A stretch of DNA of 52,095 nt from Octadecabacter sp. (GTDB lineage Bacteria > Pseudomonadota > Alphaproteobacteria > Rhodobacterales > Rhodobacteraceae). The notes under the pieces are model-generated. The model did no database searches. It worked only from the letters and a program-made list of their open reading frames with translations, and was not told the origin of the DNA. The position numbers and the translations under genes were made by a program. This document shows positions 17,708-26,782 of the stretch, piece by piece. Numbering within the stretch: the stretch's first letter is position 1; the number at the start of each line of letters is the position of its first letter. Where the stretch lies: positions 1-52,095 of the forward strand of contig JAPKAD010000014.1 in assembly GCA_028825445.1 (NCBI GenBank). Reading direction: 5' to 3'.

Positions 17708-19519
17708 CTAATTGGTTATGATCTCCGGGCCCATATAAGCGGTAGGCAGTACTGTTGATAGCCAAGGAATATAAGTGATTAAGATCAAAAATACGAACAA
17801 TACCGCCAAGAATGGCAACGCAGCGCGAACAACCCGCATCATCGACATATTAGCGACGCCAGATGTAACGAACAGATTCAAACCCACAGGCGGTGTGATC
17901 ATCCCAATTTCCATGTTAACGACCATGATAATGCCGAGGTGAATGGGATCAATGCCAAGAGTGATAGCGATCGGAAACACCAGTGGTGCAACTATCACAA
18001 TCAAACCAGAAGGTTCCATAAACTGACCACCGATTAGCAAAATTACGTTGACAATAATTAGAAACGTAATCGGCCCCAGACCAGCAGCCAACATAACTTC
18101 AGTGATGTGCTGTGGAATCTGTTCGTCTGTAAGAACGTGCTTCAGGATAAGTGCGTTAGCAATAATAAACATCAACATTATTGTAAGCTTGCCAGCATCA
18201 AGAAGGGTCGCTTTAGTGTCACGATGAAAAAAAGCTGGAACCGCAAAGATCACATTCTCAACGTTCGCCCGAATTATATTTTTGCCTCCAACCATCATCG
18301 ACTGCCCAAACCCACCGCCAGCAATCGCCAAACGCTGCGCCCCACGCACCAATGAAAAAGTGAACACCGCTGGTGGGAGTAGAACAATAAAAATTGTGCC
18401 TATAATCTTGATAATCGCAAACAGTGTCGTAGCGTCACCAGAAACAATCATAACTATAAAATATAACGTCGGTATCACGCCAAAAATCACAACTGCCACG
18501 GTGGCCAAATGCAAACCTTTACCTGCAGGCACCGCTTTGGACATTAGCAACGCAAGTACTAAGGCCACAAAAAAGAAAGCGCCAGCGGCTACTAAGGCAA
18601 TCCACATAGGCTGATCCATCATGAAACAACCAGCTAAATATAAAATAAACGTTACTAACGTGAAACCCCAAACACGCAAGCCTAACAGACCAAGATCTGC
18701 TTCTCCTTCTGGTAACCAAGACCTACCTTTAAGTGGCCCCATATCACGGTAAATAAATATTGACACTATAAAGGCGTAGATAGATGCGATTGCTGCTGCT
18801 TCAGTTGGTGTAAAAACGCCGCCATAGATGCCACCCAGTATAACAACCATCAGGAACAATCCCCATGACGCATCTAGGATTGATGAGAAAACTTGCTCCC
18901 ACCCCTGCCATTCACCTTTGGGCAGGTTTTTGATACGAGCGATTACATAAATCGTTATCATCAACATGGCCCCAGCCAACAGGCCAGGGATCACACCTGC
19001 AAGAAACATCCGACCCACAGAAACGTCGGTCGCAGAGGCGTAAACAACCATTACTATTGACGGTGGAATCAATATACCAAGCGTACCCGCGTTACAAATC
19101 ACACCTGCTGCGAAATCTTTTGAGTAGCCAGATTTTACCATGCCCGCAATTACGATGGACCCAACAGCCACCACTGTTGCTGGTGAGGATCCAGACAAAG
19201 CCGCAAACAACATGCAGGCCAAAACGCCTGCAATTGCTAAACCGCCACGTACGTGCCCAATCACCGAGATCGCAAAATCAATAATCCGCCGCGCGACTCC
19301 GCCCGTCGACATGAAGGACGAAGCAAGAATGAAGAAAGGGATCGCAAGCAGCGTATAATGTCCAGCCATAGCCTGATACATTGATTGCGCAACTGATGCT
19401 AATGAGCTGTCTGACAATACTAGTAAAAACAACGTTGATGACAGGCCAAGCGAAACCGCAATCGGCACACCAATGGCAAGCAGGGCAATTACCATCCCAA
19501 ATAAGATTGCTACATCCAT
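17708..19519 (-). CDS. dctM: TRAP transporter large permease (DctM family), extended form
   Basis: A 603-residue integral membrane protein, the translocating subunit of a tripartite sodium-coupled transporter. The N-terminal half has family patterns SLGLSSTLFLL, AIPFFILASSFM, ALSGSSPATVVAVGSI and GTLGILIPPSIVMVVYA; the C-terminal part has GIIMVVNMEIGMITPPVGLNLFV. The usual length is about 430 residues. The extra 170 or so lie between about residues 255 and 440 and add hydrophobic helices (for example LVTFILYLAGCFMMDQ). It starts 2 bases after the dctQ stop, so the two are coupled. Substrate, probably a carboxylate, cannot be read from this subunit. Confidence 0.93.
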   Translation of the reverse strand: MDVAILFGMVIALLAIGVPIAVSLGLSSTLFLLVLSDSSLASVAQSMYQAMAGHYTLLAIPFFILASSFMSTGGVARRIIDFAISVIGHVRGGLAIAGVLACMLFAALSGSSPATVVAVGSIVIAGMVKSGYSKDFAAGVICNAGTLGILIPPSIVMVVYASATDVSVGRMFLAGVIPGLLAGAMLMITIYVIARIKNLPKGEWQGWEQVFSSILDASWGLFLMVVILGGIYGGVFTPTEAAAIASIYAFIVSIFIYRDMGPLKGRSWLPEGEADLGLLGLRVWGFTLVTFILYLAGCFMMDQPMWIALVAAGAFFFVALVLALLMSKAVPAGKGLHLATVAVVIFGVIPTLYFIVMIVSGDATTLFAIIKIIGTIFIVLLPPAVFTFSLVRGAQRLAIAGGGFGQSMMVGGKNIIRANVENVIFAVPAFFHRDTKATLLDAGKLTIMLMFIIANALILKHVLTDEQIPQHITEVMLAAGLGPITFLIIVNVILLIGGQFMEPSGLIVIVAPLVFPIAITLGIDPIHLGIIMVVNMEIGMITPPVGLNLFVTSGVANMSMMRVVRAALPFLAVLFVFLILITYIPWLSTVLPTAYMGPEIITN

Positions 19520-19521
19520 TT

Positions 19522-20256
19522 TTAAGTGTCCTCGCTCAGGGCATTACCCGCGTCTTCAACCGCGTCTTCAGCTTCGTGGGTAACTATAATTGTATCAATT
19601 TCACCGCGCAAAATACGGACCAACGATTGTACCAAACGATACAACATTAATGTCATTGCAAATGGAACGATCAGATATGGGACAAAGCGAGGCATCTTTT
19701 CATAAGGCTCACCTAAATTAAATCTATTTTCTAGCCAAATTTGACCAAATGGGATAGGCAATTGCTCTGTTTCGTACCAACCCTGATCTCGGGAATTTTC
19801 GAAAATTCCACCCAGAGTAAACCCAAAGAAACCAGCACCATCTTCAGCCCGAATAATTCCAGGAATAACACGTCCTGTGGTGGCATCCAATCCGGCGAAC
19901 GGCGCCCAATAGTCCCAACCACCTTTTAACAATAGCAAGGCATAAATTATACAAACTATTGCTGCTAAAATTCCCATGCGTTTGCGAGATTTCGAACCAA
20001 CTAAATTTAAAACCGCATCCACCCCAAGATGGCTCACCACTTTGAAACCATACGAAATGCCAAACAATACCAACCACGCAAACAGAACGAGCGTAAGCTC
20101 AAGCCCCCAAATCAACTGACTGTTAAATCCATAACGCATTACGACATTGATGAACGTGACAACTGTCATCAGCCCCAGCAACACTGCAATAATACTCTCC
20201 TCAAGCGTGTGAACAATCGCCCCTATGCGACTGTTCGGACTGTAGGCACCAGACAT
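19522..20256 (-). CDS. dctQ: TRAP transporter small permease (DctQ family)
   Basis: A 244-residue membrane protein with four predicted helices, including VLLGLMTVVTFINVVMRYGF and LTLVLFAWLVLFGISYGF, the conserved DctQ core. It supports the large permease and contacts the binding protein. It is somewhat long; an insertion of about 60 residues (roughly 115-180, with WDYWAPFAGLDATTGR) lies between the third and fourth helices. It is located between dctP and dctM on the same strand; the start follows a hairpin in the 76-base dctP-dctQ gap. Confidence 0.92.
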   Translation of the reverse strand: MSGAYSPNSRIGAIVHTLEESIIAVLLGLMTVVTFINVVMRYGFNSQLIWGLELTLVLFAWLVLFGISYGFKVVSHLGVDAVLNLVGSKSRKRMGILAAIVCIIYALLLLKGGWDYWAPFAGLDATTGRVIPGIIRAEDGAGFFGFTLGGIFENSRDQGWYETEQLPIPFGQIWLENRFNLGEPYEKMPRFVPYLIVPFAMTLMLYRLVQSLVRILRGEIDTIIVTHEAEDAVEDAGNALSEDT

Positions 20257-20285
20257 TTTCTTTCCCCTGCACGACTAATACAGAC

Positions 20286-20304
20286 CGGCCACATATGGTG
20301 GCCG
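20286..20304 (-). promoter_or_regulatory. Intercistronic hairpin between dctP and dctQ
   Basis: CGGCCAC (20286-20292) and GTGGCCG (20298-20304) form a 7-bp GC-rich stem with a 5-base loop in the gap between dctP and dctQ. Hairpins at this place commonly protect or attenuate transcripts so that the binding protein is made in excess over the permeases; that role is inferred here. Confidence 0.6.
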
Positions 20305-20332
20305 ATCCGATTTTTATAATCAAAATAATGGT

Positions 20333-21346
20333 TTATAATGCGGCGTTGATAGCCTGTGCTGCGTCAATATTATCTTGACCTACGTCGTCGACAAACTGTC
20401 CCCAGACAGGTTTCATAGTATCAACCCAAACTGCGCGCTGCTCAGATGTCAGCTCAAGAATGGTGCCGCCTGCGTCGATAATAGACTGCTTGGCGATTTC
20501 ATTTACCGCAAAGGCTTCAGCGTTACGTGTTGATGTAACTTCATCCAGTATGGTCATGAACTGATCACGCACATCGACGTCCAGTGAGTCGAGAAAATCA
20601 ACTGACGTAACGACGAGATAATCAATAATGCCATGGTTGGTTTCTGTCGTACCATCTTGAACTTCAAAGAATTTCTGACCCCAAACGTTGGACCATGTGT
20701 TTTCTTGACCGTCAACAACACCTGTTTGTAAGGCGCCGTAAACCTCAGAAAATGCCATTGGCTGCGGGGATGCACCCATGGCTTCCATTTGTGCAACCAG
20801 GACATCAGATGCCTGAACACGGAACTTTAGGCCTTCTGCGTCAGTTGGCGAAGCAAGTGGAACATTGGCCGACATCTGCTTCATGCCATTGTGCCAATAC
20901 GACAGACCTTGAAGACCACGACGCTGCATGGAATTCAACATATCCTGACCTGTTTCAGAGGCTTGGAATTGATCTACAGCATCAATATTGGTAAACATGA
21001 ACGGCAAATCGAAAATGCGAAACTGACGAGTGAATGCTTCAAACTTTGACAGCGAAGGTGCAGCCAACTGAACGTCACCCTGAAGCATCGCTTCAAGAAC
21101 TTGGTCATCGTTATAAAGCGACGACTGTGGGAAAACTTCCATGCACATCACGCCGTTCATCTCGGCGTTTACACGTTCTTGCAGCAGCGTAGCTGCGATG
21201 CCCTTTGGGTGACGGTCCGTGTTTGTCACGTGGCTGAATTTGACGACTATCTCGCTGCTGTCACAACCTTCATGACCGTCTGCAAATGCCGCACCAGCGG
21301 ACACTGTCAAAGCAGCAATAGATACTGCGTTCATAAGAAACTTCAT
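20333..21346 (-). CDS. dctP: TRAP transporter substrate-binding protein (DctP family)
   Basis: A 337-residue periplasmic binding protein. Residues 1-22 are a signal peptide (AALTVSAGAAFA, cleavage before Asp). The mature part shows VVKFSHVTNTDRHPKGIAA, FDLPFMFTN, GLSYWHNGMKQM, the conserved Arg in GLKFRVQASDVLVAQM and GVVDGQENTWSN, all typical of DctP proteins that bind the substrate carboxylate through that Arg. It is the first gene of the dctPQM set and has GGAGGAAAC upstream of the ATG. The dctB-dctD pair directly upstream on the same strand is the likely regulator. Confidence 0.95.
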   Translation of the reverse strand: MKFLMNAVSIAALTVSAGAAFADGHEGCDSSEIVVKFSHVTNTDRHPKGIAATLLQERVNAEMNGVMCMEVFPQSSLYNDDQVLEAMLQGDVQLAAPSLSKFEAFTRQFRIFDLPFMFTNIDAVDQFQASETGQDMLNSMQRRGLQGLSYWHNGMKQMSANVPLASPTDAEGLKFRVQASDVLVAQMEAMGASPQPMAFSEVYGALQTGVVDGQENTWSNVWGQKFFEVQDGTTETNHGIIDYLVVTSVDFLDSLDVDVRDQFMTILDEVTSTRNAEAFAVNEIAKQSIIDAGGTILELTSEQRAVWVDTMKPVWGQFVDDVGQDNIDAAQAINAAL

Positions 21347-21538
21347 GTGTTTCCTCCTAGGAAATTTTAATCAGTCCGATCCCTCCCGGACCGAACACAC
21401 TATCATAGAAGGCTAAATATCAAATAAGGGAAAGTGATGTTTTGTGAGTCTATTAAGGCATTGAATTAGAGATATAAAGCGGGGTTGAAGCTATCTCTTA
21501 TTTGGAATCAACGCGAACTATCACACGCAAGTTACCGC

Positions 21539-21564
21539 TAACTGTGCGAAATGCCGCACAGTTA
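21539..21564. promoter_or_regulatory. Perfect palindrome at the end of dctD: candidate DctD operator
   Basis: TAACTGTGCG, six bases, then CGCACAGTTA: 10-bp perfect arms. Its core TGTGCG-N-CGCACA resembles the DctD activator sites known upstream of rhizobial dctA. It overlaps the dctD stop codon and lies about 195 bases upstream of dctP, a usual distance for an upstream activating site. It might also act as a weak terminator for dctD, though no T run follows. Confidence 0.6.
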
Positions 21565-22824
21565 ACCTCGAAAGTCTTCAGGTTTTATGCCATGGCGAGT
21601 TAGCTTATCATAGAATGTTTTGCGCGCCAGTTTTAGAGATTCAGCGGCTTCGCCTGATCGACCCTCACAGCGCTGCAAGGCTTCAATCAACAACGATCGT
21701 TCAACCTGCGCCAATTGTTCCACCAACCCTAGATCAATGCTTTCAACGTCATTTTGGCCAAATATCAAGCCGTCCTCACAGAAGCCACCCGAAATCCGCA
21801 AAGCAAATCGCATTGCAGTGTTCATTAGTCCACGTGTATTACCAGGCCAGTCCTTGGCCATCAGTGCTGCAATTACATCCTGAGTAATTTGCGGTTCAAC
21901 AAGATTTGCCTGCTCACAGGCTTGGGCAACATAATGGCGAAACAGGGCTGGAATATCTTCAGGACGTTCACGTAATGCTGGCACATGCACACGCATCAAA
22001 TCAAGACGGTAAAACAAATCCGTGCTAAACCGCCCCTGCGCCACCTCATCAACAATATCACGCGAAGTACTAGACAAAACCCGTACTGTGCCACCTATTT
22101 CTAATGTCTCTAAAAGTGCAAATTGAACAGCTGGCGCCAACGCTGTGACCTCGTCCAGATAAAGTGTGCCGGACGCGGCATCATTTAACGCAACCGCTAG
22201 GTCAATTGCCGACAGTTGCGCAGCAGGGCGTTTAACAAAGGGGCGGCTGGCAGCGCCTGATAACAAATGAATTACTTCTGCAATTTTTGGCATTCCAGTC
22301 CCTGGCTCACCTGTAATCAAGACCTCAGCGTTGGTGCGGGCTACTGCACGTACCCGCCCACGCAAAGCATCAGATATAGTGGATACACCAACCAACATCC
22401 GCGCGGCCGCATCGCCACGATCCAATTCCAACTTAAGGCGGCGGTTTTCTATAATTAATGTTCGCGCTTTTAGCGCTTTGTCAACAACTGCTAGTAACTC
22501 TTTGGCACCACAAGGTTTTTCCAAGAACGCAAAAGCGCCGTCTGATATTGCTTTGACTGCCATAGGTATATCGCCCTCGCCCGTTAGCAAAATGACGGGT
22601 AAATCCGGATCAATTTTTCGCACATAGTCTAGCAGATAGAACCCATCCCGCCCAGGCATCCGTATATCCGTAACTATCACACCATCAAAACTTCGCGAAA
22701 TGTGATCCTTGGCTTCGACAAAAGACCCAACGCGCACAGGTAGAAAATCAGCCAATTCAATTGTTTGTCCCAACGCTTCACGGACGTCACGTTCATCATC
22801 AACGATCAAAACATAGGTACTCAT
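21562..22824 (-). CDS. dctD: DctD-like response regulator without GAFTGA motif
   Basis: A 420-residue response regulator. Receiver domain (1-120): acidic DDE near residue 10, phospho-acceptor in VTDIRMPG, Lys in LEKPCG. The middle AAA+ domain is damaged as a sigma-54 activator: Walker A reads GEPGTGMP with Met where Lys is expected, and the loop that should carry GAFTGA is absent, the chain going from QLSAIDLAVAL straight to ASGTLYLDEV. The rest (FYRLDLMRVHVPALRERPEDIP, PGNTRGLMN) is kept. A Fis-type helix-turn-helix ends the protein (EAAESLKLARKTFYDKLTRHGI). It probably binds DNA and acts with sigma-70. It overlaps dctB by 4 bases and lies just upstream of dctPQM. Confidence 0.9.
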   Translation of the reverse strand: MSTYVLIVDDERDVREALGQTIELADFLPVRVGSFVEAKDHISRSFDGVIVTDIRMPGRDGFYLLDYVRKIDPDLPVILLTGEGDIPMAVKAISDGAFAFLEKPCGAKELLAVVDKALKARTLIIENRRLKLELDRGDAAARMLVGVSTISDALRGRVRAVARTNAEVLITGEPGTGMPKIAEVIHLLSGAASRPFVKRPAAQLSAIDLAVALNDAASGTLYLDEVTALAPAVQFALLETLEIGGTVRVLSSTSRDIVDEVAQGRFSTDLFYRLDLMRVHVPALRERPEDIPALFRHYVAQACEQANLVEPQITQDVIAALMAKDWPGNTRGLMNTAMRFALRISGGFCEDGLIFGQNDVESIDLGLVEQLAQVERSLLIEALQRCEGRSGEAAESLKLARKTFYDKLTRHGIKPEDFRG

Positions 22825-24626
22825 GTCGAAACCTCGCCAGATAAAGATGCGTCCAAGGTAACAGTGAAAATCGCACCACCCCTAGGGTGATTACGACCAC
22901 GGATCATGCCGCCAAAGCTTTGCACCAATCCATAGGAAATCGACAACCCTAAACCCATGCCATTTTGGCCAACACCATCGTGATTAATCGCGCCCTGATT
23001 GATCTGCTTAGTTGTGTAAAACGGATCGAAAATACGGTCAGGTTCATCTAGGCCAGGTCCGGTATCACGAACGGAAAGATTAACACGGGCATCAATTTTT
23101 TCAATTTTTATTTCGATATGCTGCAGGTCACTTTGGCCTTCCATTGCATCCATCGCATTGGTCACAAGGTTAAGCACAACCTGTTGTAATCGCACTTCTC
23201 CACCACGTACAATCAACGGCGTTTTAGGGGCAGTCCACACGATTTGAACGCAACTTGATTTCGCTCGCGCCTGCGTCATTTCCAACACGGCTACCATAAC
23301 AGAACGCAAATCCACATCGGTCAGACCCTCACTTTCTTGTTTTGCAAAGCTGCGGAGGTTGCGAATAATGCGCCCCATTCGGCGCGATAGGTCCGCGATA
23401 CGGCCAAGATTTTGGCCCACTACGTCAATATTTCCACGTTCCAGATAGCTTTCGGCATTTTCGGCGTAGCTGCGAATGGCCATCAATGGCTGGTTTAATT
23501 CATGGCTAATTCCTGCGGACATTTGTCCGAGTGCAGACAGTTTCCCAGCCTGAACGAGGTCACTTTGGACTTTTTTCAACTGTGCCTCAGTTGCTGTGCG
23601 CTCACCCACTTCATGGCGCAATTCGGCATTGGCATGCGACAATTCTGCAGTGCGGGTTTGAACAGCACCTTCAAGCTTGGCATTGGCATCCGCTAAGGTA
23701 CGGCGACGTTCAGTGGCTAAAAACAGCATTGCGCCAAATGCCAAACAAATAGCGGCTACCACCCCCGCCTGCAATCGTGCCAAAAGCTGCGCGGGCGCGA
23801 CATCTAACAACGCTTCACCTGTCATCTGGATTACAGGAAGCGGCAGTGACAAATGAAGAGCCGCTCGGGGTACATAGCGTTGACCCAAAACAGTCCAAAT
23901 CGCAAGTCCACCACGATCTTTAATTGAGTGGGTCATAAATGGACGCAGTAAGTCAGGTGCATATTCAGCCGTCGCACTCCGATTCGTAAGGCCAACTTCA
24001 CGGGCCATGAAAACCATTTCAGATCGATTAGAGATAAACGTTACCCCTAGCTCATCAGTAAAAAAAACTGTTGGTCGTGCACCGCGCCAGACGGCCTCTA
24101 CCGCATTTACATCAACCACCACGATAACTGCTCCAATAACTGGCCCAGCGTCTGAAAACAGTGGCGATGCAAATAGGAAAGTGCGTTGGTCGTAGCGCCG
24201 CTGCACAAGGTGAAATACTCCCAGCGCACCATCCATAGCACGGGTAAAATAAGGTTGTTTCGCATGGTTCTCCGCGCCATTGCCCGATGCAGACGCTAGT
24301 TCGCGCCCCGCGACAGACACCACCAAGATATCTAGACTCCCCGTTTTATCCGCCGTTACGCGCAGCAATTCAGCCACTCCATTTCCATCGCCGTCTACAG
24401 TGGCCGCAACAGTCGGATGATCCGCCATTAACACAGCCAATTCACGGTAGCGGAGCAATTCGCCTGTGAGCCGGTCCGCGGCCAATGCCAGATCAGACCG
24501 ACCTCGTAGTTCCAATTGATCAAGCGCAGACATATAACCAAGCCACCCCCCCCCGGCTGACAACACCACAACCATGACCAGAAAAGTCACGACTGCAATT
24601 ATGTGTGTATGAAGAGCGTTCAACAT
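22821..24626 (-). CDS. dctB: DctB-like sensor histidine kinase
   Basis: A membrane sensor of about 601 residues. A transmembrane helix near the start (VVTFLVMVVVLSAGGGW) is followed by a periplasmic region of about 250 residues of the double-Cache type seen in DctB, a second helix (GVVAAICLAFGAMLFLA) and a cytoplasmic kinase core: H box SAGISHELNQPLMAIRSY, N box NLVTNAMDAMEG, and G boxes VRDTGPGLDEPDRIFDPF and GMGLGLSISYGL. DctB proteins sense dicarboxylates and phosphorylate DctD. The frame is open to a GTG at 24707, but I prefer ATG 24626, just before the first helix. A translational overlap couples it to dctD. It is divergent from the P450 gene. Confidence 0.9.
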   Translation of the reverse strand: MLNALHTHIIAVVTFLVMVVVLSAGGGWLGYMSALDQLELRGRSDLALAADRLTGELLRYRELAVLMADHPTVAATVDGDGNGVAELLRVTADKTGSLDILVVSVAGRELASASGNGAENHAKQPYFTRAMDGALGVFHLVQRRYDQRTFLFASPLFSDAGPVIGAVIVVVDVNAVEAVWRGARPTVFFTDELGVTFISNRSEMVFMAREVGLTNRSATAEYAPDLLRPFMTHSIKDRGGLAIWTVLGQRYVPRAALHLSLPLPVIQMTGEALLDVAPAQLLARLQAGVVAAICLAFGAMLFLATERRRTLADANAKLEGAVQTRTAELSHANAELRHEVGERTATEAQLKKVQSDLVQAGKLSALGQMSAGISHELNQPLMAIRSYAENAESYLERGNIDVVGQNLGRIADLSRRMGRIIRNLRSFAKQESEGLTDVDLRSVMVAVLEMTQARAKSSCVQIVWTAPKTPLIVRGGEVRLQQVVLNLVTNAMDAMEGQSDLQHIEIKIEKIDARVNLSVRDTGPGLDEPDRIFDPFYTTKQINQGAINHDGVGQNGMGLGLSISYGLVQSFGGMIRGRNHPRGGAIFTVTLDASLSGEVST

Positions 24627-24711
24627 GTGAGCGAGACTAGAAACCAAGGAGTCCAAAGGCCAGAGCCGTAGCGTACTTGCAAACAACATTTTTGGCTGGC
24701 ATGACACTTTA

Positions 24712-25890
24712 ATGCAAAACTTTACGCAATCACCTAACGAACCGACCTTCGTGCAAAATCCTTATCCATTCTATGAACGTGCCCGAGCGACCGGAGATTT
24801 TTTTTATTGGTCAGACTACGGCTCAATCTGTGCTGTATCTCATGCGGCAGTGTCTGCCTGCCTGAAGAACAAACGCATGGGGCGCGAAATTCCAGTAGAA
24901 TTTGCGCCAAATATTCCAGTTCATGTAGCGCCATTTTACGCAGTCGAAGCCCATTCTATGTTGGAGCTGAATCCCCCACGACACACTCGGCTGCGGGGTT
25001 TGGTTTTGCGCGCCTTTACATCGCGCCGTATTGCTGAACTTGAGCCCGAGATAACGGCGCTATGTCACCAATTGATTGACCAGTTTCCCAGTACTGAATT
25101 CGATCTGCTTGACGCCTACGCTCGCACCGTCCCTGTAATCATCATTGCACGCCTTCTTGGGGTGCCTGAGACTCGTTCCGATGATTTGCTTGCTTGGTCC
25201 AATGCCATGGTTGCGATGTACGTAAGCGGTCGAACCCGCGCGGCTGAGGATAAAGCTGTAGCTGCAACAGAAAGCTTCGTCGCTTTTTTGCACAGATACG
25301 TCAACGAAAAACGCCAATTTCCTACTGATGACTTATTGTCGCATTTAATTAGCGCTGAAGAAGATGGTGAAAAACTGACAACTGACGAATTGATTACAAC
25401 TTGCATCTTACTGCTAAATGCTGGCCACGAGGCCACGGTGCATACCTTGGGAAACACAGTAAAAACTCTGTTGGACCAAAATATTTATCCAATCAATGAT
25501 GCAAAATATAATGCGCAAATCGTTGAGGAAGCCCTGCGGTTCGACCCGCCGCTGCACATGTTTGACCGTTTCGTAATCGAGGAATGTGAGGTTTTAGGCC
25601 ATGCGTTTAAACGCGGCGACACAGTAAAATGTCTTTTAGGGGCCGCAAACAGAGACCCCATCACCTATCCTGATCCGAATACGTTTAATCCCAGTCGAAA
25701 AGGTCCTGTAAATACGGCCTTTGGTGGCGGTATTCATTTTTGCGTTGGCGCACCACTTGCACGTTTAGAATTACGGGTCGCATTGCAAGTTTTATTTGAA
25801 CGCTGCCCCAATTTGGCGCTATCCGAACCTGCCCACTACGGTAACACCTATCATTTCCATGGTCTAGAAGCCCTGCGAGTCTCGACTTGA
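24712..25890 (+). CDS. Cytochrome P450, soluble bacterial class I type
   Basis: A 392-residue haem monooxygenase. The I-helix motif is LLLNAGHEATVHTLG with the acid-alcohol pair E and T, the ExxR is in EEALRFDPP, and the haem loop is FGGGIHFCVGAPLARLE with the axial Cys at about residue 344. There is no membrane anchor, so it is cytosolic and would need ferredoxin and a reductase, none of which is adjacent. Substrate unknown; the family includes hydroxylases of terpenes, alkanes and fatty acids. The ATG at 24712 has no clear ribosome binding site. It is divergent from dctB with little space between, so promoters may overlap. Confidence 0.92.
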   Translation: MQNFTQSPNEPTFVQNPYPFYERARATGDFFYWSDYGSICAVSHAAVSACLKNKRMGREIPVEFAPNIPVHVAPFYAVEAHSMLELNPPRHTRLRGLVLRAFTSRRIAELEPEITALCHQLIDQFPSTEFDLLDAYARTVPVIIIARLLGVPETRSDDLLAWSNAMVAMYVSGRTRAAEDKAVAATESFVAFLHRYVNEKRQFPTDDLLSHLISAEEDGEKLTTDELITTCILLLNAGHEATVHTLGNTVKTLLDQNIYPINDAKYNAQIVEEALRFDPPLHMFDRFVIEECEVLGHAFKRGDTVKCLLGAANRDPITYPDPNTFNPSRKGPVNTAFGGGIHFCVGAPLARLELRVALQVLFERCPNLALSEPAHYGNTYHFHGLEALRVST

Positions 25891-26284
25891 ACTCTGTCCC
25901 ATTAGCATACAAGAGAATTTATTTTGCAAATACCCTCATAAAATCCCGCCACTTAAAATTAGGACCAAAAGTTTACGTTTTCTTCAAAATGGAGCATGTG
26001 CTTTGTTTGCCCAGAAAAAACCTGAAAGTAACTGTTTAATTGAATAAAATGTCTGTCTGTTAAATGTTTGTCGATATATCAATAAATTTATATTATTTTA
26101 TAGATCAGTTTCAAATCCTGAGTTTATTACGCCATCCTTACACTAATTTTTACGGCTCAATTACACATCTTGCTTCATGACTCATAAACAAATCATTAAA
26201 CCAAAACGGTGTCCAATACCTACCCTATATGGACACGACGTTAATGAGCTATGTTTAGAGAGTGGCATTAATGGTTGGCGCTAA
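25891..26284. other. Gene-free stretch
   Basis: About 390 AT-rich bases after the P450 stop; no RNA gene, terminator or palindrome is clear. Promoters for the downstream chrA transcript may lie here. Confidence 0.4.
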
Positions 26285-26782
26285 ATGCCTAATACTCCTC
26301 AAATTTTTCTTAGCGCCTTGCCAGCAACAAACCTCCAGTTCATGCCGCATAGCCTTAAGTTTGACCACACCGCCTGGCCTTTGCGAATCTATTGTTTTAT
26401 CGATGCAGGGGATGACTTTATGTTTGTAAGTTTAAAATGGGTAACGAGAGTTGCATATCATTACATGTTCGCACAAATTAATACTAAAAATGCAGCTTCA
26501 ACACAAAAAAACTATTTGAGCAGATTTGTTAAAATTCTCAACCTGCTAGATGTGCGCACCAACGTGATGGATATTGGTCCTGTTATCTTTCACAACGCTG
26601 AAAATGATGCTGGAAATAATTCGCACACTATTAAAATAGTGCCTTTTTCCGTTAAGATTATGGATGCTCACCATGACAATTACAATTTAAGAAAGATTGT
26701 TATTCCACTTTTTGAAGCGCTGTGCCGCTGGGACAGTAATATTGCAACAGAAACTCACTCAAACCTGCCGAACGCATCATGA
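26285..26782 (+). CDS. Hypothetical protein overlapping chrA
   Basis: A 165-codon frame that I do not recognise. No signal peptide, clear membrane helix or motif is seen; the protein is rich in Asn, His, Ile and Lys, like AT-rich DNA in general. In favour of it being real: its TGA overlaps the chrA ATG (ATGA, 4 bases), chrA has no ribosome binding site of its own, and the frame stays open for nearly 500 bases of AT-rich sequence. Against it: no ribosome binding site before ATG 26285 and no family match. If real, it would couple translation to the chromate transporter. Confidence 0.3.
   Translation: MPNTPQIFLSALPATNLQFMPHSLKFDHTAWPLRIYCFIDAGDDFMFVSLKWVTRVAYHYMFAQINTKNAASTQKNYLSRFVKILNLLDVRTNVMDIGPVIFHNAENDAGNNSHTIKIVPFSVKIMDAHHDNYNLRKIVIPLFEALCRWDSNIATETHSNLPNAS

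Noticed and set aside
21347-21538. Possible sigma-54 promoter before dctP
   Set aside because: I looked for the GG-N10-GC spacing on the minus strand and found no acceptable match, consistent with the missing GAFTGA in the regulator.
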